A program made the position numbers and the translations under genes. A model generated the notes under the pieces. That model searched no databases and was not told where the DNA came from. It was given only the letters and a program-made list of their open reading frames with translations. 64,000 nt of DNA, from positions 228,222 to 292,221 of the forward strand of contig CAVPJC010000019.1 in the NCBI GenBank assembly GCA_963705155.1, written 5' to 3'. The stretch is from CAVPJC01 sp963705155 (lineage in GTDB: Bacteria > Chloroflexota > Anaerolineae > Anaerolineales > UBA4823). Shown in pieces: positions 29,949 through 38,369 of the stretch; within the stretch, counting starts at the first letter, position 1, and every line of letters begins with the position of its first letter.

Positions 29949-30878
29949 TTAATCGCCGTAGCGAATGCGCGGGTCGACGACGGTGTAGACGATATCGGTA
30001 ATCAGGGTCACGGTTACCACGAGGGCGCTGGTGAGGAAAGCCATGGCCTGGATCACGGGGAAGTCGCGCAGGCTGACCGCTTCCGTGATTAAGCGGCCCA
30101 TCCCGGGCCAGGCGAAGATGGTCTCCACATACAGCGAACCGCTGATCATGCCCCCCAGGCTGAGGCCGATGACCGTCACCAGCGGCAGGGCGGCGTTGCG
30201 CAGCACATGCCGGAAGTAGATGATGTCATCCCGCAGGCCTTTGCTGACCGCCGTGCGGATGTAATCTTCTTGCAGAACTTCCAGCACCGTCGAACGCGTC
30301 AGCCGGATGAGCGCGCCCACAGACGCCATGGCCAGCACGGTGGATGGCATGACATAATGCTTGAGCGTTTCACTTCCGGAAGACGGAAACCAGCGCAGCT
30401 CCACGGCAAAAAAGGAGATCATAATCAGGCCAAACCAGTAGGAGGGCGTGGCCTGGCTGAACAGGGCGATGGTGCGCGCCACCACATCCCAGGCGCTGCC
30501 CGGACGCACGCCGGCCATCACCCCCAGCGGGATGGAGACAATCAGGGTGATCAATAAACTCAGCGAGGCCAGCTTTAAGGTGGCCGGTATGCGCTCCAGA
30601 ATGATGCCGGTAGCCGGGACCTTGTAGCGAAAAGACTTGCCAAAATCGCCTCTGAAGGCGTTGCCAAAGTAATTGACAAATTGCAGCGGAAGAGGCAAAT
30701 CGAAGCCCATCTTATGGCGGAACTCCTGGATCTGCTCTTCAGAGACGTTGCGCAGGCGGCCGGAAAACATCAATTTCACCGGGTCGCCGGTGACTCGCAG
30801 CAGAAAAAAAACCAGGAAAAGGACTCCCAGGAGCACAAAGATGGATTGGATAAAACGCGTCAGCAGATAACGTTGCAT
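29949..30878 (-). CDS. Oligopeptide-type ABC permease, OppB/DppB family
   Basis: 309 residues. The N-terminal LLTRFIQSIFVLLGVLFLVF helix and FRHKMGFDLPLPLQFVNYFG loop are typical of OppB. The coupling loop is LEVLQEDYIRTAVSKGL, followed by GGMISGSLYVETIFAWPGMGRL and the end DIVYTVVDPRIRYGD. It is separated from the binding-protein gene by a strong hairpin at 30923-30960. The frame is intact. Confidence 0.95.
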   Translation of the reverse strand: MQRYLLTRFIQSIFVLLGVLFLVFFLLRVTGDPVKLMFSGRLRNVSEEQIQEFRHKMGFDLPLPLQFVNYFGNAFRGDFGKSFRYKVPATGIILERIPATLKLASLSLLITLIVSIPLGVMAGVRPGSAWDVVARTIALFSQATPSYWFGLIMISFFAVELRWFPSSGSETLKHYVMPSTVLAMASVGALIRLTRSTVLEVLQEDYIRTAVSKGLRDDIIYFRHVLRNAALPLVTVIGLSLGGMISGSLYVETIFAWPGMGRLITEAVSLRDFPVIQAMAFLTSALVVTVTLITDIVYTVVDPRIRYGD

Positions 30879-30922
30879 GGGGTGTCACCTCCATGAGCTT
30901 TGGCTGGCAGCGGTTGCAGAAA

Positions 30923-30960
30923 TGCGGGGCGGCTTCCGGTTTACAGGCAGCCGCCCCGCA
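30923..30960 (-). terminator. Attenuator hairpin between oppA- and oppB-type genes
   Basis: A 12-bp perfect GC-rich stem: TGCGGGGCGGCT (30923-30934) pairs with AGCCGCCCCGCA (30949-30960) around a 14-nt loop. There is no T-tract, so it may be a 3'-end stabiliser or partial terminator giving more binding protein than permease. Confidence 0.65.
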
Positions 30961-30977
30961 GGAGTACAGATTGTCGA

Positions 30978-32639
30978 TTACTTCAATTCGATCTTCCAGG
31001 CGTGGAAGAACTCATTGGAGAAGGGGGCGTAATTCACCACGTTGGCGCTGGTGGCTTCAAAGGTGAACGGTTCGTACAGGTAAAGGAAGGGCGGCTGCTC
31101 GTACATCAACTTCTGCAGGTCGAAGTAGAGCTGCTTCACTTCTGCGGGATCGCCGGTGGCGTTGATGGCGTCGATGATGGTCTGGATGGCGGGATCGTTC
31201 CAGGATTTGTACGCGCCGTTGACACCCATGGCGCCATTGACACGGCCCATCGGGTCGCCGCTGGAAGACCAGGAGTCAACGAAGAGCGGGGGCAGGCCCT
31301 GCTTGCCTTCCTCGTCCCAGAACTTGCCAGATTCCATGAACTCAAGGTTGACGGTGACGCCTACAGCTTCCAGGTAGCCCTGTATCGCCTGGCAGACCTC
31401 ATTGATGTGCGAGTAAGCGCCGTCCGGGCAGGCCATATCCAGCTCCAGCCCGTCGGGGTAGCCGGCGTCGGTTAGCATCTGTTTGGCCATCTCCGGGTCA
31501 TAGGGGTAAGCCTGCAGGCTGGCATCGTGACCGATATCACCGGGGGTGACGAAGCCGGCGGGGACACGCCCCTTGCCGGCGAAGAGCGAATCGATGATGG
31601 TCTGGCGGTCAACGGCGTAGTTCAGCGCCAGGCGCACTTCCGGCTTGAGGATGGGCGAATCGGCGCAGGTGGGGCACAGGTTGCCAAAGGCTACGTAGTA
31701 AACGCGGTTGATCGGGTATTCCACAACGTTGATGTTCGCCTCGCCGCGCAGGGTTTCGGCTTCTTCGGCGGTCAGGCGGGTGATGATGTTGACCTCACCG
31801 GTTTTGAGGGCCGCAATGCGGGTGGATGAATCGGGCATCATCCGGAAAGTGATTTTCTCCACCTTGGGGTAGCCTTTATTCCAGTAGTTGGGGTTAGCTA
31901 CACCGGTGACATGGCTGCCCTTGACCCATTCTTCCACAATGAAAGCGCCCGAGCCAACCGGCTTCTGCAGGAAGGCATCCAGACCCACTTCCTGGACGTA
32001 CTTGGGCGGGATGATGTCACTGGGGGCGTCGATGCACCAGCGCGGGTAAGGCGCCGAGCGGGTCATTTCGACGGTCAGATCATCGATCTTCTTGAGGGTC
32101 ACCTGGTCGGTTCCCGGGTAGGGATAGGCGATGGTAGCCTGGGAAAGGGTTTCGTAGGTGAACAACACCGCATCGGCGTTGATGGGCTCGCCGTTATGGA
32201 AAACCAGATCGGGCTTGAGTTTAAAGGTGAAAACGGTCAGGTCTTCGTTCGGGGTGCAACTTTCGATCAGAGCCGGCTCCCAATCGCCGGTTGCAGACCG
32301 GTTGTAGAAGCTGTCGAAGAAGGCGGCGGCGGCGAGGCCAGCCTGCCACTCCGGCGCATTGGAGGGGGTGATGCCGGCGATGTCATTGGTCAGGGCGATG
32401 ACCAGGGTGCCGGTGGGCTTGGGTTCTTCGGGGACGGCGGTGGGGGCTTCCGTGGGGGGCGGCGCTTCGGTGGGGGCCGGCATGGCTTCGGTGGGGGCTG
32501 CCGGGGGTTCGGTGGCAGCAGGCGCCGGGGGTTCTACAACCGCCTCTGTGGGGGTGGCGGCGGGAGCGCATCCTGCCAGTACCAGGGCAAGGATGGTGAT
32601 GAAGAGTACAACGGCGTAGCGTGTTCTGGGGCTAAACAT
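30978..32639 (-). CDS. Extracellular solute-binding lipoprotein, family 5 (OppA-like)
   Basis: 553 residues, intact. The signal peptide ends in the lipobox LAGC at about residue 24. It is followed by a 50-residue Pro/Ala/Thr/Glu linker, typical of lipoproteins that must cross a cell-wall layer. The mature family 5 fold follows, with TGTLVIALTNDIAGITPSN, WEPALIESCTPNEDLTVF and ALNYAVDRQTIIDSLF. Family 5 proteins bind peptides but also oligosaccharides. The GH35 and GH20 enzymes further down the operon make a galactose/hexosamine oligosaccharide ligand a reasonable guess. First gene of the operon. Confidence 0.93.
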   Translation of the reverse strand: MFSPRTRYAVVLFITILALVLAGCAPAATPTEAVVEPPAPAATEPPAAPTEAMPAPTEAPPPTEAPTAVPEEPKPTGTLVIALTNDIAGITPSNAPEWQAGLAAAAFFDSFYNRSATGDWEPALIESCTPNEDLTVFTFKLKPDLVFHNGEPINADAVLFTYETLSQATIAYPYPGTDQVTLKKIDDLTVEMTRSAPYPRWCIDAPSDIIPPKYVQEVGLDAFLQKPVGSGAFIVEEWVKGSHVTGVANPNYWNKGYPKVEKITFRMMPDSSTRIAALKTGEVNIITRLTAEEAETLRGEANINVVEYPINRVYYVAFGNLCPTCADSPILKPEVRLALNYAVDRQTIIDSLFAGKGRVPAGFVTPGDIGHDASLQAYPYDPEMAKQMLTDAGYPDGLELDMACPDGAYSHINEVCQAIQGYLEAVGVTVNLEFMESGKFWDEEGKQGLPPLFVDSWSSSGDPMGRVNGAMGVNGAYKSWNDPAIQTIIDAINATGDPAEVKQLYFDLQKLMYEQPPFLYLYEPFTFEATSANVVNYAPFSNEFFHAWKIELK

Positions 32640-33075
32640 ATCTGTCTCTCCTTCAAAGGTTGAATTGGCCGGTTAAGATTAGGGTTGGCGCTCCGGGACG
32701 GGATCTCTTATGCTCTTCCTCCTGTTGGTCTTGCAATCGGGTTGGATATCAGGGACATCCGCCGGCGGCCATTGGCGGGCGCCCAGGAAACATATCTCGT
32801 TAACACAACTCAAGTGAAGCAGGTATCTGTTGCAAAAACGGCCGCAGCCACGGATCGGTAGCTTGTTCACGTAGTGGCTGAATTATAGGGTATCTTGCCA
32901 TGTTGTGCAAGCACAATATGAATGAAGAAAGGCCGGCATGGGGATGCCGACCTTAAGAGCGGGAGCTTCAGCGCGTGAGCTTCAGCCAGGAACCTTCGGT
33001 GCGTGAGCTCCAGTGTGGGAGCTTCAAAATGGGAGACTCAGGGGCGGTGATTGAGGGACACCGGTGGGTTGGCGC
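32640..33075. other. Intergenic region between jag and oppA-type genes
   Basis: 436 bases without a credible gene. It should hold the promoter of the opp-type operon (minus strand) and contains the jag-operon terminator at 32931-32952. Around 32960-33040 there are four degenerate copies of a GTGAGCTTCA-like word (GGGAGCTTCA, GTGAGCTTCA, GTGAGCTCCA, GGGAGCTTCA). These look like a short decayed tandem repeat. No RNA gene is recognised. Confidence 0.5.
32931..32952 (-). terminator. Intrinsic terminator after the jag operon
   Basis: Read on the minus strand, GGTCGGCAT pairs with ATGCCGGCC (one G-U) around a CCCC loop, followed by TTTCTTC. It lies about 125 bases after the jag stop and ends the rpmH-rnpA-yidD-propeller-yidC-jag transcript. 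Confidence 0.65.
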
Positions 33076-33996
33076 TTATTTCGGGTTGATGGTCACCTTG
33101 CGGCGCGGGTCTTCGCCAACGCTTTCTGTGGTGACATAGGGGTTGTCGCGCAGCTCGATGTGCACAATGCGCCGCTCGGCGGCGGGCATGGGCTCCAGCA
33201 TCTGGCGGCGGCCAGATTTGACCGCCTGGTCGGCCATGCGGCGGGCCAACTGGCGGATCTGCTGTTCGCGGCGCTGGCGGTAGCCCTGCACATCCACCAC
33301 CAGGCTGATATTGTGGCCGAGCTCCTTGCTCACGATCAGCCCGGCAATGTACTGCAGGGCGTTGAGCGTCTCGGCCTGGCGCCCGATGAGGATGCTCAGG
33401 TCTTTGCCATTGATATCCACCACAATCGGCGGTCGGCCGCGGCGTTCATCGGGCTGGCCAAATTTGGCCGTCACGCTGGCGCGCACGCGCATGCGCTCCA
33501 GCAGCTCTTCAACGGTGGCGCGGGCAATCTCGAGCACATCGTCCGAATCCAGCCCGGCCACGCCGCTTTGAATGGGGGCTGGCTCACCTTCGGGCTCTTC
33601 GTCGTGCCAGACATGGTCTTCTTCCAACTCGTCATCCTCAGCAGTTGGAGCGGGCGCTGAGCGGCGCGGCGCGGCGGCTTTGGCGGGGCGGGGTGGTTTG
33701 GGCGCTGCAGCCGGTTTGCGTTCAGCAGCGGGTTTGGGCGCCCTGGCGGGTTTCGCCGCGGGAGCGGGCTGAGCACGCTCCCGCGCATCCGGCCTGGCGA
33801 TCGGGGTGCCAGACGCCTTGATCGTGAGGCGGATGCGCGCCTGGCGTGCGCCCAGGCCAAACAGGCCGCGGCTGCCCTCATCGAGCACTTCCACTTCCAC
33901 CGCATCCGCGGGCAGGCCCAGATCGCTCAACCCCTTGGCAACGGCTTCTTCAACCGTGGGGGCAATTACCTCTAAAGTGGCTCGGTTTTCATTCAT
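33076..33996 (-). CDS. jag: Jag/SpoIIIJ-associated RNA-binding protein (KhpB-like)
   Basis: 306 residues. The N-terminal Jag_N domain (about 5-55) has LEVIAPTVEEAVAKGL and GSRGLFGLGARQARI. A long low-complexity Ala/Pro/Lys/Arg linker (about 65-125) and an acidic patch follow. Then come a KH domain with LSILIGRQAETLNALQYI and a C-terminal R3H domain ending RIVHIELRDNPYVTTES. KhpB proteins bind RNA and affect cell division and wall synthesis. Its place after yidC is the conserved bacterial order. The linker is longer than in Firmicutes proteins. Confidence 0.95.
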   Translation of the reverse strand: MNENRATLEVIAPTVEEAVAKGLSDLGLPADAVEVEVLDEGSRGLFGLGARQARIRLTIKASGTPIARPDARERAQPAPAAKPARAPKPAAERKPAAAPKPPRPAKAAAPRRSAPAPTAEDDELEEDHVWHDEEPEGEPAPIQSGVAGLDSDDVLEIARATVEELLERMRVRASVTAKFGQPDERRGRPPIVVDINGKDLSILIGRQAETLNALQYIAGLIVSKELGHNISLVVDVQGYRQRREQQIRQLARRMADQAVKSGRRQMLEPMPAAERRIVHIELRDNPYVTTESVGEDPRRKVTINPK

Positions 33997-34007
33997 AACA
34001 GCCTCAT

Positions 34008-34772
34008 TTATTTCCCGGCTTTTGCACCGGGCATCAGGTTGCTCCAGTTCAATTTACCCATCAGGGCATATTGGACGATGGTGACCACATTGCTGGCAAT
34101 AAAGTACAGGGCCAGCCCGGAAGAGAAGGAGTAGGCCAGCCAGCCCATCAGGAAGGGCATGTACAGGTTCATAGCTTTGGTCATCTGGGCGCTCTGGTCG
34201 TTGCCGGTCGTGGGGGGCGGGGTCATCAGCTTGGTTTGCAGGTAGGTGGTGATCACCACCAGCACCGCCAGGGTGGGGATGCCGATGCCAAAGAGCACCA
34301 GGCGCTCCGGCTGGTCCAGCATCATCCACAGGAAGCGGTTATTGAGCGGGATCAGATCTGAAGCCTTGATGAAGGGGTAAATATGCGTCGAAAGGTCGAG
34401 CAGCTGGATGGGGGTGACGGCCAGGGCGCGGCTGATCCCCTGGTACAGGCCGATGATAATCGGGAACTGGATCAGGGTGGGCAGACACGAGCCGAAGGGA
34501 TTGATGCCCAGTTCCTTGTAAAGCGCCATTTGTTCCTGCGCCAGTTTTTCCTTGTTGTCTTTATATTTTTTCTGGACCTCCTGCCATTTCTTGTTTTTCT
34601 GCAGTTCCTGCATGGCCGTAGCGCCTTTGAGCTGCTGGGCAGTCAGAGGGTAGGTGACGATGCGGATCAGGAGGGTGAAGACGATAATTGCCAGGCCAAA
34701 GTTATGACCCAGCATGCTGTAGATCCACAGCAGGAGGTTGACCATCGGGTTAATTATGATTGCGTCCCACAT
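34008..34772 (-). CDS. yidC: Membrane protein insertase YidC/Oxa1
   Basis: 254 residues. It has the short form without the large periplasmic domain, as in Gram-positive bacteria. The first helix (NPMVNLLLWIYSMLG) is followed by FGLAIIVFTLLIRIVTYPLT with the conserved hydrophilic-groove Arg. A charged cytoplasmic hairpin (KKWQEVQKKYKDNKEKLAQE) and the ELGINPFGSCLPTLIQFPI motif come next. It inserts membrane proteins with or without SecYEG. The ATG at 34772 is chosen because the frame upstream to 34817 overlaps the previous gene and lacks homology. Confidence 0.94.
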   Translation of the reverse strand: MWDAIIINPMVNLLLWIYSMLGHNFGLAIIVFTLLIRIVTYPLTAQQLKGATAMQELQKNKKWQEVQKKYKDNKEKLAQEQMALYKELGINPFGSCLPTLIQFPIIIGLYQGISRALAVTPIQLLDLSTHIYPFIKASDLIPLNNRFLWMMLDQPERLVLFGIGIPTLAVLVVITTYLQTKLMTPPPTTGNDQSAQMTKAMNLYMPFLMGWLAYSFSSGLALYFIASNVVTIVQYALMGKLNWSNLMPGAKAGK

Positions 34773-34786
34773 GAGCGTTTGTCCTG

Positions 34787-35868
34787 TTATTTCTTCTGCT
34801 CGAGGATGAAGGGCCACTGCTGCGTTCCGGCGGCGTTGTAGGCAAACAACAGCTCGTCGGTGCCCACCGGCGCGGCCAGGATCAAGTCTCCGGCGGATGC
34901 CGGGGAGGTGTGCAGCTTGCCGCCCACCGGTTGGGTCCAGCGGATGGCGCCGGCCAGATCCACCGCCACCAGCGAACCCGACTGGGTGGAGAAGTACAGC
35001 CCATCGGAGGTGAGCAGGGGCGCATCTGAGATGGGGCCGTCCGGCTGGGTTTTCCAGTCAACTGTGCCGCTGGCGGCATCCAGGGCATAGATATTGCCGG
35101 TCAGGTCGCCAAAATATAACTTGCCATCCTGGTAGCGCGGCCCGCCCCACACCCAACCGGTGGTGGGCGTGCGCCATAGAATTTTGCCGCTGGCCGCATC
35201 CACGGCGACCATCTCACTGGCAAAGGTGCCCACGTACAGGGCGCCGTCGGCATAGGCCGGGGTGCCGACCACCGACCCGCCCAGGTCTTCCGATTTCCAG
35301 TTTTGCTGTCCGCTGGCCGCATCCACCGAGTAAATGTGGTGGTCCATGGAGGGGATGAATACGCACGAGCAGCCGGGGTCGGAGACCGGCGCCGCCCACA
35401 GCGGCCCGCCGGTGGCGAAGGTCCACAACAGCTTGCCGGAAAAATCTACGGCATACAGATTGTTATCGGCATTCGGGGCGTAGATGGCATTGACGTCCCA
35501 ACCAGCGGGCTGCCGATGTAACGACTGGCGGCGCCAGTGAACGACCATGTCTCGGCGCCGTTGGCCGGGTTGAGGCTGTGCAGCACATGGTTGTAGCTCC
35601 CCGCAATGAGCTGCCCATCGGGGGTCAAAACGGGTGCGGCATAAAACGTGACATTGGCGGCTTTTTCGGTGGGGTAGCGCCACAACTCGGTGCGGTTGGT
35701 CACGTCGATGGCGACAATCTGCTGGTTGTAGGCCACGTAGACTGTGTTCTGGTCAACCGCAAGCCCGGGCCAGGAGGAGGCCAGGGTGGCGGCGCTTCCG
35801 GTGCAGGCTGATAGCAGCAGCCCGGAGAGCAGTAACAGGATGAGCAGGTGAAGTTTTTTTGGTTTCAT
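34787..35868 (-). CDS. PQQ-type beta-propeller lipoprotein (one frameshift)
   Basis: About 360 residues. The signal peptide LLILLLLSGLLLSACTG has the lipobox LSAC, so the protein is an anchored extracytoplasmic lipoprotein. Seven or so PQQ-like blades repeat the pattern (x)YAVDAASG(x)xxW: IVAIDVTNRTELWRYP, YAVDFSGKLLWTF, YSVDAASGQQNWKS, VAVDAASGKILWRT, YALDAASGTVDWKT and VAVDLAGAIRWTQ. One missing G near 35506 splits the frame. The fold resembles BamB, but no assembly-machine signature is visible. Placement between yidD and yidC is unusual and suggests a link to membrane-protein export. Confidence 0.85.
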
Positions 35869-35928
35869 ATTGAACAAAGCGGCGGCTCCAAATGCCGGAA
35901 CGGGCTGTCAGCCCCGCACCGGCGGCGT

Positions 35929-36228
35929 TCAGGGTACGGGATCGTAACCTCCCGGGTTAAACGGGTTACAGCGCAGCAGGCGCCAGGCTGCCATCAGGCC
36001 CCCCTTGAGGGCGCCATGTTTGTAGATGGCCTGGTATCCATAGTGCGAGCAGCTGGGGTAAAAGCGGCAGGTATCGGGCGGCAGAGCGCGTGAGATGGTC
36101 ATCTGGTACAGCCGGATCAGACCCAGGAGCAGCAAGCGCGGGATATTCTCCAGGCGGAGCGGCAGATCGCGCAGGTTTGGCTCGCTGGCGTGGTCGTGCT
36201 GGTGATCCAGATCGGGTTCAGCCACCAT
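35929..36228 (-). CDS. yidD: Membrane protein insertion efficiency factor YidD
   Basis: 99 residues. The family core is LLGLIRLYQMTISRALPPDTCRF, the cysteine motif CRFYPSCSHYG and the end LLRCNPFNPGGYDPVP. YidD is a small inner-membrane-associated protein that helps YidC-dependent insertion. The start overlaps the rnpA stop by 11 bases. The N-terminal 25 residues (HDHASEP) are an extension beyond the usual length of about 70-85. Confidence 0.95.
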   Translation of the reverse strand: MVAEPDLDHQHDHASEPNLRDLPLRLENIPRLLLLGLIRLYQMTISRALPPDTCRFYPSCSHYGYQAIYKHGALKGGLMAAWRLLRCNPFNPGGYDPVP

Positions 36229-36568
36229 GTGTCTTGGGGATCAAATTAGCCCGGCGGAGCAAACTCTCGACGGCAGTTCGGATTTCCTGGCTTGTGGCGC
36301 TGGCAAGCGGGCGGCGGGCAATCAGCAGGATATCCCACCCCGGCTGGATCGCACCTAATAGCGGTTGGATCGCCGCCCTCAACACCCGTTTGGCCCGGTT
36401 GCGCTGCACAGCATTGCCTGTGCTGCGCCCGGCAGCTACGGCAATACGTGCCTTTTCCAGCTCATTGGGGGCAGCGATAAGCACAACAAGCGGGTGAGGA
36501 AACGATTTACCAAAGCGTCTCACCCGCTTGAAATCGGCTGAACCTGTCAGTCGGAACCTGCGCTCCAC
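36218..36568 (-). CDS. rnpA: Ribonuclease P protein component
   Basis: 116 residues. The N-terminus RRFRLTGSADFKRVRRFGKS and the signature RNRAKRVLRAAIQPLL are diagnostic of RnpA, preceded by GRSTGNAVQ. RnpA assists the RNase P RNA in 5' processing of tRNA precursors. It lies 50 bases downstream of rpmH, the conserved pair, and overlaps yidD by 11 bases. Confidence 0.95.
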   Translation of the reverse strand: MERRFRLTGSADFKRVRRFGKSFPHPLVVLIAAPNELEKARIAVAAGRSTGNAVQRNRAKRVLRAAIQPLLGAIQPGWDILLIARRPLASATSQEIRTAVESLLRRANLIPKTHGG

Positions 36569-36618
36569 TCCCCGGACCTGGCCTCAGCATTGCCAGAAAA
36601 CCATCTGCCGTTACCGGC

Positions 36619-36795
36619 TTAACTGTTCCAGTTGATCTTCTTAACGTGGTTGTTCATGCTCACGGTTAATCGCAGGCGGCCTTTCAGCCGGCGAGCCTTG
36701 AGCACTTTGCGTCCACCTTCAGAGCCCATGCGCGAACGGAAACCGTGCACACGCAGACGGCGGCGAATTTTTGGTTGGTAAGTGCGTTTGACCAT
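36619..36795 (-). CDS. rpmH: 50S ribosomal protein L34
   Basis: A 58-residue basic protein. It begins MVKRTYQPKIRRRLRVHGF, continues with FRSRMGSEGGRKVLKARR and ends with a C-terminal extension VSMNNHVKKINWNS. The length is slightly above the usual 44-50 because of that tail. The ATG at 36795 has AGAGGA upstream. It leads the RNase P/YidC block. The usual divergent dnaA is not next to it; a TrkA-type gene on the same strand lies upstream. Confidence 0.95.
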   Translation of the reverse strand: MVKRTYQPKIRRRLRVHGFRSRMGSEGGRKVLKARRLKGRLRLTVSMNNHVKKINWNS

Positions 36796-37019
36796 TTTCC
36801 TCTTCCCGAAAAATCATGATAAGTTCGCTGTAAAAAGGCCTGTATCCACGAAGTTCACGAATAAAACCGGATGGTGCGTTCCAATCCTCGAAGGATCGTA
36901 ATTTTCGTGCGCTTGGTGGATGCTCCTTTTCCAGCCTTGTCCGGTGTGTCCACGGGCGGTTGTGTCTGCCCAGATAGACGAAACCCGATTATACCTGAAT
37001 GGGCGCGATTGGTCAAACC
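36796..37019. other. Leader and promoter region of rpmH
   Basis: 224 bases between the upstream TrkA gene and rpmH. It must hold the rpmH promoter on the minus strand. Two words distantly like DnaA boxes (GTATCCACG near 36842 and GTGTCCACG near 36946) occur. They match the consensus poorly, and neither dnaA nor a cluster of boxes is present. No origin is claimed. Confidence 0.4.
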
Positions 37020-37688
37020 CTACTCGGGTGGAGAAAAAAGCGCCACAAGCTGTTCAGCGCCAACTGCGTCTGTCACCGCCAGCACTTCATCATCCGGCTC
37101 GAACACCGTGACGCCGCGCGGCAGCACCACCTTGCCCTTGCGGATAATGGCGGCGATGACGCAGCTTTCGGGCAGAGCCAGGTCTTTGATGGCGATGCCC
37201 AGGGCGCGCGCCCCGGGCGGGATCTTCTCTTCCACCAGCGAGTAATCGCCGCGGCGCAGCTTGAGCAGCGTCATCATGTCGCCCATCGACATCTCTTCTT
37301 CGATCAGGCGGGCCATGATTTCGGCGTTGTTCAGCGAGGCATCCACGTGGAACATCTCATTGAATAGCCAGGCATTGCGCGGGTTGTTGATGCGGGCGAT
37401 GGTGCGGTTCACCTTGTATTTGGAGCGGGCCAGATAGCATACCGCCAGGTTCTCCGCATCGTTGACGGTGCAGGCAGCTACGACCTGGGCATTGGCGATC
37501 CCGGCCTGTTCCAGTACGGTCGGGTTGGCGTAATGACCGATGTAGATCACCTCGGTGGGCAGGTCTTTGTGCAAGCGGGAAAGCACATCCGGACGGTTTT
37601 CCACGATGCGGACGGCATGGTTCTGGTTGAGCAGCAGGGTGGCGAGCTGGGTGCCGGTGCGCCCGCCGCCGGTGATGAGTACAAACAT
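37020..37688 (-). CDS. TrkA/RCK-type potassium transport regulator, second copy
   Basis: 222 residues. An RCK_N Rossmann domain starts FVLITGGGRTGTQLATLLL, with an acidic ribose-binding Glu in RIVENRPD and VVAACTVNDAENLAVCYLA. A TrkA_C domain (about 140-222) contains LALPESCVIAAIIRKGKVVLPRG. Such proteins bind NAD(H) or nucleotides and gate K+ transporters. The start lies 2 bases after the stop of the other TrkA gene. The two copies are diverged paralogues, not a recent duplication. Confidence 0.9.
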   Translation of the reverse strand: MFVLITGGGRTGTQLATLLLNQNHAVRIVENRPDVLSRLHKDLPTEVIYIGHYANPTVLEQAGIANAQVVAACTVNDAENLAVCYLARSKYKVNRTIARINNPRNAWLFNEMFHVDASLNNAEIMARLIEEEMSMGDMMTLLKLRRGDYSLVEEKIPPGARALGIAIKDLALPESCVIAAIIRKGKVVLPRGVTVFEPDDEVLAVTDAVGAEQLVALFSPPE

Positions 37689-37690
37689 GG

Positions 37691-38350
37691 TTAATTCTCC
37701 ATCCCGAGCATAAGCCGCTGGCGCACATCTTCGATACCGTGCATCGTGGCGCTGACCAGCACCACATCGTTTTCTTTGAGCAGGGTGTCATGATCTGGAA
37801 GCATGGCTTTACCGGCGCGCGTCAGCGATACCGCCACGCAGGCCCCCTCCGGCAGCAGCTCGCCCAGCTTTTTCCCGTTCCACTTCGGCGTGATGGCAAA
37901 CTCGTACACTTCCACCTCGCCGTTCCCGGCCGAAAACACCGTGCGCATCTCGGCATGATACAGCATTTCTTCCATGCGCTGCGCTCCCCAGCTCGATGAG
38001 CTGATCACCTGGTGTCCAAAAGCTTCGTGCAGGCTGCGGTAGATGGGGTCATAGTTGCGCACGACCACATTCTGGATGCCATACGCGCTGCGCACCAGGT
38101 GGGCCACCACGGCATTCAGCGGATCGGAATTGGTGACCGCCACCAGGCCGTCGGCGGTTTCGATGCCGGCGCGGTGCAGCACGTCCCGGTTGAGGACTTC
38201 GCCTTCGATGGTCAGACCGCGAAAATCGGCCGGCAGGTTGTGGAAGGCGCTTACCGCATTGTCCAGCACCGTCACCGTGTGGCCGTTTTTGAAGAGACGG
38301 TAGGCCAGCTCGGAGCCCACGCGCCCACAGCCGATAATGATGATATTCAT
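37691..38350 (-). CDS. TrkA/RCK-type potassium transport regulator, first copy
   Basis: 219 residues. It starts MNIIIIGCGRVGSELAYRLF at 38350. The frame is open to 38710, but that part is antisense to the permease. The RCK_N nucleotide fold has TVLDNAVSAFHNLP and GLVAVTNSDPLNAVVAHLV. The TrkA_C domain has KWNGKKLGELLPEGACVAVSL. It lies 19 bases downstream of the permease gene and 2 bases ahead of its paralogue, so the three form an operon. Two RCK proteins may form a hetero-ring on the transporter. Confidence 0.9.
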   Translation of the reverse strand: MNIIIIGCGRVGSELAYRLFKNGHTVTVLDNAVSAFHNLPADFRGLTIEGEVLNRDVLHRAGIETADGLVAVTNSDPLNAVVAHLVRSAYGIQNVVVRNYDPIYRSLHEAFGHQVISSSSWGAQRMEEMLYHAEMRTVFSAGNGEVEVYEFAITPKWNGKKLGELLPEGACVAVSLTRAGKAMLPDHDTLLKENDVVLVSATMHGIEDVRQRLMLGMEN

Positions 38351-38369
38351 GAATGACAACACTCCTGTC

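Noticed and set aside
36796..37019. Possible chromosome origin next to rpmH
   Set aside because: There is no dnaA or dnaN, only two poor DnaA-box matches, and the upstream gene is a TrkA protein.
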